Source of the DNA: Hymenopellis radicata
Taxonomy: Eukaryota; Basidiomycota; Agaricomycetes; Agaricales; Physalacriaceae
Length of the DNA: 17,813 bases
Direction: 5' to 3'
NCBI GenBank assembly: GCA_015501595.1
Contig: JADNRX010000931.1
Span: forward strand, 1-17,813
The position numbers and the translations under genes were made by a program. Positions 7,585-17,813 of this stretch are shown here, in pieces; position 1 is the first letter of the stretch, and the number at the start of each line of letters is the position of its first letter. Below the pieces are notes generated by a model. It did no database searches. It was not told the origin of the DNA and was given only the letters and a program-made list of their open reading frames with translations.

Positions 7585-8969
7585 ATGAAATCTACTCTCG
7601 CGCTCACTCTCACTTTCTTCGTCACCGCTGCTTCTGCAGGCAAGCGTGGCCTCGCTTGGCCTTGGTGTACGTTGTCCTAGTCTCAGTACCTTGGCGTTCG
7701 CTAACGTAGTTCATGCAGACAACGCCCCTCTGTGAGACGACTTGTGGTGTTGCCAACTTCCTGTTACTGACGGTTCTCAGCGATCCTGGCGTCCTCAACA
7801 ACGGACAAGGACAGGTACGCGTCGTCGCAATTCTGTGCACATCATAGTTGATTGACCGTGTCTAGGTTGTCGCTATGTACGTTTGGACTTGAGCTTCCAG
7901 ATTTGGTCAGGAATCCTGACTTGGTGCAGTTACGATTGGGAAACCTACTCCCCTCCTTCCACCAACGGGAATGGCGGCTTGGGCTTCATCGGCATGCAAC
8001 GCTGCATGGACTGTGACTCCAGCCCCGTCGCCCAGCTTGCGGCTCGCCAGCAGGCTCAAGGATGGGCCAGTAAGTGTTTCTTCTTTCTATGAGGACTTTT
8101 AGTCTAATATTTTCTGCAGCCGTCTTCAGCTTGAACGAGCCCGATATCAACGGAATCAGTGCTACTGATGCTGCCAACTGGTACAAAACTTACATTAACC
8201 CTTTGGTGAGTTCTTCTTCTCCAGAGCTCGGTCGGAATCTAAAGAAGGATCTTTTGCAGGCTATCAAGAAGGCTTTCCCCGCCGTCACCTCGAGCTCCTC
8301 GTCCGGCCAAGGTCTGTCCTGGCTTGCATCCATGATCAGTGCGTGTGGGGGTGGATGCTACGCCGACTACATCAACTTGGTGAGTGCATACCTATGCCGT
8401 TTCTTATGATTTCTAACCTTGACGTTACAGCACTGGTATGGGTAAGATATCCCATTTCCTGCTCACAAGAAGACTATCCTAAGTACTGTGTCATAGAAAC
8501 TCCTTCTCCGATTTCCAAAGCTACGTCACCAATGCTCACAACCAATTCCCTGTGAGTGCCGCCTGCAGTCGGCTCTCTCGCGCTCCTACTAACGTCGAAT
8601 TCTTCAGCAATACACAATTGTCATCACGGAGTTTGCGCTCCAGAACCCGTCTGGCGGACAATCGGCGCAGTACGTGACTTGTTCCAACAGACATTGTGTT
8701 TTGCTAATCTCCTCTATCTGCAGAGTTTCTTTCTTCCAACAAGTAATGGATTTCCTCACCAGTTATCTTTCCATGCACTGACCAATCTGTACTAGGCTTT
8801 CGCGTGGTTGGACGCACAGGATTATGTTACGCTCTATTTCCCCTTCGTGGCTAGCTCCCCGGCGTTGTTCCAAGCGAACGATGCGGCTGGCGCAGCCTAC
8901 GTTGGCACCGGTTCAACCCTCTTCAACAATGATGGTTCTCCCTCGGCTGTCGGAAACCTCATGTATTAA
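7585..8969 (+). CDS. Secreted GH128-type endo-beta-1,3-glucanase
   Basis: This probably hydrolyses internal beta-1,3-glucan bonds, as in fungal cell walls; GH128 was founded on the Lentinula edodes GLU1 enzyme. Exons: 7585-7666, 7719-7731, 7781-7814, 7866-7876, 7930-8069, 8120-8205, 8260-8379, 8431-8441, 8497-8551, 8608-8669, 8724-8742, 8796-8969. All introns are GT..AG of 49-56 bp, and the exons sum to 807 nt (268 aa). Residues 1-18 form a signal peptide (MKSTLALTLTFFVTAASA). KRGLAWPWYN opens the catalytic core, FSLNEPD supplies the probable acid/base Glu100, and IVITEFALQNP the probable nucleophile Glu192. HWYG (163-166) is also typical. Cys72/Cys75 and Cys151/Cys155 could form disulfides. 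The length fits the family and the protein looks intact. A TATA-like box lies upstream. Confidence 0.88.
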
Positions 8970-9070
8970 AACTCTCGCTCCCTCTCGTCCAAAACATACA
9001 ACAACTGTTATACAAAAAATGTGCACTGTAGTCATTTAATTTCTAATTAACATCTCTGGGTCTCTTGGAT

Positions 9071-9944
9071 TCAACTCGTTCTCTTGTGATTGGGTTCCGC
9101 CCACAGGCTCGAAAGTGTTCCCGAGCCTTGAGACTTGATGATGTTGTAAGGTCGTTCTGAGAGCCGCTTTCCTGCGTCTATGCTGTCGGTCACCCACTCA
9201 GGTTTTACGACGTGGATAGGTTTCTTGGATGTCAACAGTTTGTGCGTCTTTGAGCCGCTTAAGCCCTGGGACGTCAGAATGTGTGTCGCGCCGGACGGGG
9301 TCATTCTAGTGGAGCGTGAGGGACGCGATGGGAGTGAAGGAATTAGGACTTACAAAATCTGGCCTCCGGCTTGCGTGATAATACGCTTCATCTCAATATC
9401 TGTGGTGTCTGCTAGAAACCCGTTGATGTAAATACGCGTGTTCCTTAAGATTTGGGACCCGTCGTTCTTGACATCGGCTGAGACCTGACGTTGCACATCG
9501 AGTTTTTTCCTCGAAGTTGGATATAATCGGGATGAGAGCCCGGGGTGCGACCATCTGCAACTTGATGGCCCGTAGATGCAGAAACGACGTGATCTAAGGT
9601 GGTTTGAGCAAATACCCGTTAAAGCGCTGCGATACGAGTCTACCTGAGCGTTCATAAAGATCTGAATGTGTTAGGGGATTTGACTCGTGAGGTAGTGTGT
9701 TTAAAAGAAGGCTTGTAATATCAGGCGGCGCGTCGGATTCTTCAAGTTTCGTGAGGAGATTGCTATAGATGGTCATTAACACCACAAACTAGAACGCGCA
9801 GAGGCTTTACTTGATGTGTTCCTTGCGTTTGGCAGCCGTTGTGCGCTCAACTGTTGGATAAGGGTGGAACTTGTTCTTGTCCTTGCTCTTGTCTTCACTT
9901 GCAGTGCCACGACGCGACTTGACGACAGTAAAGTACCTATCCAT
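9071..9944 (-). CDS. Small BRCT-domain protein, REV1-type BRCT, with one apparent frameshift
   Basis: It probably binds DNA or phosphoproteins in genome maintenance. Exons on the minus strand: 9944-9811, 9762-9644, 9593-9354, 9305-9071; introns are 48-50 bp with GT..AG ends. The start MDRYFTVVK was chosen because the upstream in-frame Met codons run into the divergent gene. One BRCT domain is clear: IYINGFLADTTDIEMKRI, GATHILTSQGLSGSKTHKLL, then HVVKPEWVTDSI and AGKRLSERPY, closest in style to the REV1 BRCT. No polymerase domain follows, and the stop lies 101 bp from the glucanase end, so it is a short BRCT-only protein or a remnant. The exons total 728 nt, one base short of a full frame. The slip falls at an A6 run (9503-9508), where seven A would restore the frame. 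Confidence 0.7.
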
Positions 9945-10092
9945 CGTTTTTACTTGAGGCCACACATAGGAATGGAACAGTGCAAGTCGTGGTTGACAAG
10001 TCGAGCCGATCAGTGTGTCATACCCAAACAAAGCAGGTGGCGGTGCCGGTGTTTGTCCGTGCTGCTCCTTCCCTCTTGCACTCACTGTCGCC
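9945..10092. promoter_or_regulatory. Shared divergent promoter between the BRCT gene and CDC5/CEF1
   Basis: Only 148 bp separate the two start codons, which point away from each other, so both promoters and leaders must lie here. No TATA box is obvious. Confidence 0.55.
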
Positions 10093-12925
<2,833 letters not shown>

Positions 12926-13074
12926 TGTACAGGTTATAGGCTGTGTTTGTAATTTTAGTATGCACGACGAATAGTAGTAGTACAATGTCCGTGAGAGGGA
13001 AATAGATATGTACATTGGACAACTGGAGACGACGGTATAAGAGTAGGTTGTATACACAGTGTAGGTGCTTACCA

Positions 13075-13491
13075 TTAGATTTCAGACCAGTCTCGTTTCC
13101 TGGAACGGGTATTGGCGCTAATGGGCGCATAGTGGGGCGGTGGCGGCGGGGGCTGGGCGTTGAATGGATTGGGCACGGTGACAAACTTGATTCTGCTCTC
13201 TAGAGCCCGGCGCACGTCGGCGTTTGGACATGCGGCAATGAAGGCATGCAGAACGGCCCTGTCGCGGTCTTCCTCCTCAAACTTGAAGCGCATGGCGGTG
13301 ATGGCGCGTGTGGGGAGGAGGACGAGGTTCTGGGGCTGTATGCGGCGGAGGAGGGGGAGGCCGTGCTGGGTGGTGTTGAGCCAGTCGTTGAGGGCGACGA
13401 GAAGCTGCTCTGTGTTGGGGATGAGGAGCTGGCTGGCGTAGGCGACGAGGTCCGGGGTGGAGATGATGTAGCCGCTGAGCATGAGAGACAT
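13075..13491 (-). CDS. Hypothetical protein, 138 aa, unrecognised
   Basis: A single open frame from ATG 13491 (context GACAATGT) to TAA at 13077-13075. The first 80 residues look folded: MSLMLSGYIISTPDLVAYA, then LLVALNDWLNTTQHGLPLL. An acidic-basic helix KFEEEDRDRAVLHAFIAACP and ADVRRALESRIKFVTV follow. The tail is a proline run (QPPPPPPHYAP) ending in a basic SRKRDW. No signal peptide or membrane segment is seen. It lies tail to tail with CEF1 (149 bp apart) and divergent from LSM4 (136 bp apart). Amino-acid use and a sensible fold-like region support coding; I know no family for it. Confidence 0.6.
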   Translation of the reverse strand: MSLMLSGYIISTPDLVAYASQLLIPNTEQLLVALNDWLNTTQHGLPLLRRIQPQNLVLLPTRAITAMRFKFEEEDRDRAVLHAFIAACPNADVRRALESRIKFVTVPNPFNAQPPPPPPHYAPISANTRSRKRDWSEI

Positions 13492-13627
13492 TGTCGACGC
13501 GCAGTGAGAGAGAAATGAGCATCGCTGGCAGTCTCGGCGCTCTGGTCATGGGATCGAATCACAGGGTGCGACCAACTTGGGGTTAGGGTCACCCAGCTTG
13601 ACCTGACGCGCTCGTCGTCGCAGTGCA
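13492..13627. promoter_or_regulatory. Divergent promoter between the 138-aa gene and LSM4
   Basis: 136 bp lies between two outward-facing start codons and must contain both promoters. No clear TATA box is visible; GTGCGACCAA and GGGTTAGGGTCACC stand out only as short GC-rich stretches. Confidence 0.45.
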
Positions 13628-14279
13628 ATGGTGCGTCTGCCATTGCCATCACCGCCGCCGGGCCACTGAACGCTCTTGACATAGCTTCCACTATCACTTT
13701 TAAATGCCGCTCAGAACAAGCCCATGGTGCGCTCTCCCAGCCATAATTCACACAAATTCTTAGCTCTCTTTGCTAGTTGGTCGAACTGAAAAACGGCGAA
13801 ACGTTCAACGGCCACCTCGTCAACTGCGACAATTTCATGAACATCACCCTCAAGGAAGTCTATCAGACCAATCCAGACGGTGATCGCTTTTGGAAGCTCA
13901 AGGAGTGCTATATCCGCGGCAGCACAGTGCGCTTTCTCCCCTCCCGTCCTCGTCCCAGCCCATTGACGTCGCCGATGTAGATAAAATACATCCGTATACC
14001 TGAGAATCTGCTCGATGTCGTCAAGGATGAGCAGAACAGGGCCAGGGAGGTCGGAAGGAGCAATGCAAGAGGTGCACATGTCGGCAACAGAGGCGGTGTG
14101 TATCTACATCCAGTTCCGTATCGAGTTACTGACAGTACTGCTTACAGGCCGCGGTGCACCCATGAGAGGTATCTTTTACCTATACTCTCACACTTGTACT
14201 TGTTTGATATCATTTTGCAGGACGCGGTGGACGCGGAGCCCCCATGCGCGGCGGAAGGGGTCGTGGACGAGGCATGTAA
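13628..14279 (+). CDS. LSM4: U6 snRNA-associated Sm-like protein LSm4
   Basis: This is a subunit of the Lsm2-8 ring (U6 snRNA 3' end, nucleus) and the Lsm1-7 ring (mRNA decapping, cytoplasm). Exons: 13628-13630, 13685-13726, 13777-13926, 13981-14095, 14148-14168, 14221-14279; introns are 50-54 bp, and the total is 390 nt (129 aa). The first coding exon is only the [17 protein letters not shown] and [20 protein letters not shown] follow. Sm1 and Sm2 motifs are clear, with Sm2 at [26 protein letters not shown] leads into an Arg/Gly tail ([10 protein letters not shown], twice) ending GRGRGRGM. The RG tail is typical of LSm4 and a likely arginine-methylation and RNA-granule region. The protein is intact with the usual length. 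The RG tail is split by two introns, so unspliced reading loses it. Confidence 0.94.
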
Positions 14280-14376
14280 TCTCCTTTTCTTATTGTTCTC
14301 TGGGGTTAGCATGTATTAATATCCCTGTCATCTCATACTACACTGCAAAAGTCAGCCGTGCTTGCTATATACTACC

Positions 14377-15983
14377 TCATGTTCGCCGCCCGTCGTCCTC
14401 CGTCACCTTGAACGACACCCCAAAACTGTTCTTGATCCATTTGCCCTAGCGTTGCTACTAAGTGAACGAGTCCTGAGAGCACCTAAAACCGAGCTCACGC
14501 TGTATAGAACCGTGCCTATCGCAATCACCCGCAATACAGAGTTCTCGTCACGCAACATCATCTTTTCCGCGTCTTCAGCAGTAAACAGCGTCGCCCGTGA
14601 TGTGGGCCGTCCATATCCCGCCGGCATCCACTGCATCTGCAAGCGCAGAGAAATGAGATTCTTCGCCGGCTGGATGGACTTTATAATCTTCGTCTGTCGG
14701 GAGGTAAAAAATAAGTTCACTCAGCAGGACAACAACTGACAATATCCGTGGACAACACTGAACACCCTATAGATTCAATCTCTACAAACTTGGTGCACAA
14801 GCACTCAATGTCAGTCATCGTCATCCCCGCCTCGCCGACCTCGAAATGCCTCAGCGTCCGTCCGTGGACGTGCGCCAGGTCGAGAATGAACCGCCGCGGG
14901 ATGGCCGCCTCCCCCGACACGGTATACGCGTCGAGCTTGAACGTCTCCAGCCCGGCCTTGGGCACGAGATCCAGAATCCAGCGCCACAGCCTGTCGAGCC
15001 CCATCTCGTCGATGGAGCTCGTGTGTATCGTCAGCTGGCGGATATTGGGGATGGGGTGGTCCAGCTTCTCCTTGCGCGTCGAGTAGCTCTGCACATAGTC
15101 CGTGTCGAGCGACTCGAGCTGCGGCAGATACGTCGTGATCAGCGGGATGGCCGGCGACGGCACGCCCTTGAGGCGCAGATGCCGGAGCAGCGGGAGGCCA
15201 GAGAGCACTTCGATGATTATGGTCGTCGGGACGCCGGCGCAGCGCTAGAGCATTATGTAGTCAGTTGGCACCAGTGTCAGAATAAAGAAATTACCCCAAG
15301 CTCCAGAGACTCGAGCGTATCGCCAAGGAGCGGCGACCAGCCCTGTAAGACGCGCGGCGGGCCCTCCATGCACCATATCGAGAGCTTGCGCAGCCCCGTG
15401 CGCTTCTTGAGCGTCGACCACACGTCCTCGCCCAGATCCCCGTTGCTCTGGATCGTCAGGTTGCGGATGGGGATGCTGTGCAGCGCGTTGATGAACCCGA
15501 ACAAAATATGCGCCGACGTCGACCCGTCGTCCGTCCACGTCAGGCTCTGCAGGTTCTTGCACCGCGACAGCGCAATCAGCGAGTCCCGCGTGATGTTCGG
15601 GTACCGCAACAGCATCCCGCAGTGTACGGCGCCTGTCTAGTATGAGCAGTATACATAAGTAAATTGTAGGAAGACGTCGTCGCACCTGTTTCTGTGATGT
15701 GCTTGACATACTGTGCTAGCTCTGGCCGGCTGTTTAACGTGGTAGCAGGGTGGTACAGCACGGTCTGGACACCTCATTAATCACTGCTCGATCGTGGTAT
15801 TTACCTCCGACGCACCTTGCCAATGATCCTCGAATCAAGCGACTCGTACAGAAACGGTAGCGCAGTCCGGTTAAAGGCACGGTTGACGAGTGCACACGAG
15901 CACCAGTCTTTGCGGTTGGTTAACTGACGCAGAATCGGCGCCAAGATATCGAACGGTAGGTCTCCAAACGTGCTCGCGTCCAT
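14377..15983 (-). CDS. F-box protein with leucine-rich-repeat-like region
   Basis: This is a probable substrate receptor of an SCF ubiquitin ligase. Exons on the minus strand: 15983-15816, 15764-15686, 15632-15295, 15244-14741, 14693-14499, 14445-14377; introns are 47-53 bp with GT..AG ends, and the total is 1353 nt (450 aa). The F-box is at the N-terminus (about 5-50): FGDLPFDILAPILRQL, then CALVNRAFNRTALPFLYESL. Irregular Leu-rich repeats follow (ALSRCKNLQSLTW, LKKRTGLRKLSIW, LSGLPLLRHLRLKGV, LPQLESLDTDYV). The C-terminus reads LRVIAIGTVLYSGKWIKNSFG. Such F-box families are large and variable in Agaricomycetes, so the substrate cannot be guessed. An upstream in-frame ATG (16007) would add 8 residues; the later one was chosen because the F-box begins right after it. 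Confidence 0.8.
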
Positions 15984-16208
15984 TTTTAATGTTGAACGTC
16001 TGAACACTAGAGAGAGGTTCCCATCAACTCACTCTCTGCTACTCTGCCCCCGGCACGCGATATACTCAATCCCGAATAATAACTATATCACACTTGATTC
16101 AACTATAAGACTACAAGGCAAACTATACAACAGCAGGAACATTAAATATGTGCTAGATCTGTGGGTAGAAATGTAGTCACTCGTGTAAGACTGTCTTGTC
16201 CGTGAGCC

Positions 16209-17179
16209 CTATGGACTCCGAGGCGTAGCACTGGCCCAGCTCGAGCCGGATATCTCACTGCCAAAATTGCTCCGCAGATCGTCAAAGTCCGACATGACTG
16301 AAGGCGGCGCAGACACGGACACCGCATCGTCGTCGTCATCAACATCAGACTCGGACGACAGTGTATCCGCCGAGAACGAGTGATAGTCATCCGTATGAGA
16401 CACAGTCGAGAACGGTGTATCGGGGCGGGACGAGGGCGCAGACAAAAGCTCTACTCCATGCTCTTGATCCAAGTCTACTGGGTGCGAGAGAGACAGACTC
16501 GGGATGGACATGGGAGAGAACAGGCCCGTATTCAGCACTGGAGAGTCTCCGCCGTGCTCAGAGCTATCCGGGGTCGGCAAACGGCCGGGAGGAGGTGACT
16601 TAAGAGTCTCCCGCGAGCCAGACAGAGACGGCGACGGTGCTCTGCTGCCAATCGTCGACGTCGCGGCATCAAAGATGACATGCGTCGGGACCATAGGAAC
16701 GTACGGAATCGAGATGTTTGACTGCATTTCATTAAATCAGGACACATCCAACGGCGATGAAACATACCTGGTCCAACGTCGACGGCTCGGCAACGTTCTT
16801 GCGCTGCCGCAGAGTCGACGACTGGCTGCGAACCACCTCGTTGCGCCATTCACGTACCTCCTCAGAGACATGAGAGACGAGCTTCTCGAGCTCAAAGGCA
16901 CTCTTATCGTCGTCATCGCTGCCGTCGTCCGAGCGCTTGCTCGGGAAAGGCAGCGACACAGAAATCGCTGCTTCCCGCTGCCGCTTTCGTTCTCTGCGCC
17001 TCGAGAGGAACTCTTGAGCCCATTTCTCAAGTTTGGGTGCGATGTGGGGCTCATAGACGAACTAGAAGACCATGAGGCTCGTCTGATAAGCTCGACAAGA
17101 CGACAATCACCTCTTTAAATGCTATACCCGCGGCGACGGTGCCAACGACTGCAAGGACATAGACAGCAGGAGCGGGCAT
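16209..17179 (-). CDS. Single-pass membrane protein of unknown function, acidic and Ser/Pro-rich tail
   Basis: Exons on the minus strand: 17179-17111, 17061-16768, 16721-16209; introns are 49 and 46 bp with GT..AG ends, and the total is 876 nt (291 aa). One hydrophobic segment lies at the N-terminus (about 5-21, VYVLAVVGTVAAGIAF), followed by KEFVYEPHIAPKLEKWAQEF and a basic RRRERKRQRE. This suggests a signal anchor with the bulk in the cytosol. An acidic stretch (SDDGSDDDDKS), a helical segment FELEKLVSHVSEEVREWRNE and a long Ser/Pro/Thr/Asp-rich tail with DVDDDDD follow. An upstream in-frame ATG (17245) would move the hydrophobic segment inward, so 17179 is preferred. Function is not recognised. 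Confidence 0.7.
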
Positions 17180-17313
17180 TGAGATGGTTACAGCCCAACC
17201 TGGGTAGAGCGAAGCGCCGGGTTTCTCGATTTCCGTCCGGCACATCGATCCGGAAAAACATTAAATTACAATCCTGATTACATCATACCAAGAATATTGC
17301 GCGCCACATACAT

Positions 17314-17813
17314 CTATTTCCACGGTAGCTCTTCAACGCATTGTTTAATCTGCTTCAGCGTCGTGAGACGATCATAGTTCGCCGCGCCGCAGTCCGCGTT
17401 CTGGCACTTGGCCGCCCAGCACTGCTCGGCCTCCTTCCACGCCATCACGCCCAGGCCCGCCCCGTCCCCGCCGATGCCATCCACAGGGTACCCGCTGACC
17501 GTGTCCCCCAGCGGCCGCCTGTCAATCTCCACCAACATCGCCTGCTTAAAGTCCTTCCACGTCTGGTTGTCCAGCCGCGAATTCGAGCACCGCGCGCACG
17601 CGTACGCGTCGTTGTTTCCCGCAGAGAACCGGTGCACGTCGTTGATCAGCGTCTGGAACGTGTCCACGCGCGCTTTGCGCAGCCGCATCAGGTGCATCAG
17701 GTCCTTCGAGGACAGCCGCTCCAGTGTGCACGGCGCAGAGGAGAGCAGGTCAGATTGCAGAGTGTGCTGCGCGCAGTCTCTTTCTTCCGCCAGTCGAAAT
17801 GTGACGAGAGAAC
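17314..17813 (-). CDS. C-terminal part of an unrecognised Cys-containing protein (runs off the right edge)
   Basis: An open frame on the minus strand enters from beyond 17813 and ends at 17314 (about 165 residues visible). Features: LERLSSKDLMHLMRLRKARV, a Cys pair CARCSNSRLDNQTW, then AEQCWAAKC and CQNADCGAANYD, and an end at VEELPWK. The clustered cysteines could bind metal. The shape recalls C-termini of large Agaricomycete BTB/F-box-like families, but this is not firm. It is transcribed in the same direction as the membrane-protein gene, whose start is 134 bp downstream of its stop. Confidence 0.6.
   Translation of the reverse strand, partial: SLVTFRLAEERDCAQHTLQSDLLSSAPCTLERLSSKDLMHLMRLRKARVDTFQTLINDVHRFSAGNNDAYACARCSNSRLDNQTWKDFKQAMLVEIDRRPLGDTVSGYPVDGIGGDGAGLGVMAWKEAEQCWAAKCQNADCGAANYDRLTTLKQIKQCVEELPWK

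Noticed and set aside
9071..9305. Full REV1 translesion polymerase
   Set aside because: Only the BRCT domain is present; a stop is reached about 100 bp before the glucanase end and no polymerase motifs occur in the window.
14362..14739. Separate plus-strand gene between LSM4 and the F-box gene
   Set aside because: It overlaps the last two F-box exons, whose splice sites and frame are consistent on the minus strand.
14846..15640. Long plus-strand open frame (264 codons) opposite the F-box gene
   Set aside because: It is antisense to the Leu-rich coding exons, starts and ends without context, and has a residue mix typical of a GC-rich shadow frame.

Overview
The window reads as nuclear DNA of a filamentous basidiomycete, most likely a mushroom-forming Agaricomycete. 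The evidence is compact genes split by many introns of about 46-56 bp (GT..AG), very short gene spacing, a secreted GH128-type glucanase, F-box/LRR and transmembrane orphan genes, and tyrosine-recombinase (DIRS/Ngaro-class) retrotransposons. Gene models below were built by hand from splice sites and reading frame; no search was run.

Positions 1-7.5 kb are mobile DNA. All retroelement genes lie on the minus strand. At 1-2031 is the 5' half of an older, frameshifted Ngaro/DIRS-like element: a gag-like gene with a Cys/His knuckle, then the beginning of a reverse transcriptase that runs off the window. Directly upstream of that gag start sits a younger element (2032-6874). It has the layout partial A1 - RT/RNase H - tyrosine recombinase - B1 - A2B2 - A3B3, the split-direct-repeat architecture of Ngaro-type elements, plus one extra repeat unit. 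The 490-bp units appear identical by eye. The A1 side is fused straight into the middle of the RT gene, so one internal deletion appears to have removed 33 bp of A1, the gag gene and the RT start. The RT gene carries a 312-bp apparent spliceosomal intron filled with a GTGTTC/GTGCTC-type hexamer minisatellite.

Positions 7.5-17.8 kb are ordinary host genes. In order they are: a GH128-type endo-beta-1,3-glucanase (+, 12 exons, several of 11-19 nt); a small BRCT-domain protein (-, one apparent 1-nt frameshift); the CDC5/CEF1 splicing factor (+, 8 exons), sharing a 148-bp divergent promoter with the BRCT gene; a 138-aa orphan (-); LSM4 (+, 6 exons, the first coding exon being only the ATG); an F-box/LRR-like protein (-, 6 exons); a single-pass membrane orphan (-, 3 exons); and the C-terminal end of an unrecognised Cys-containing protein (-) running off the right edge. 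CDC5 and LSM4 both act in pre-mRNA splicing; LSM4 also acts in mRNA decay. Their proximity is probably coincidental.

The most distinctive structure is the nested pair of tyrosine-recombinase retroelements with its repeat layout, internal deletion and minisatellite intron.
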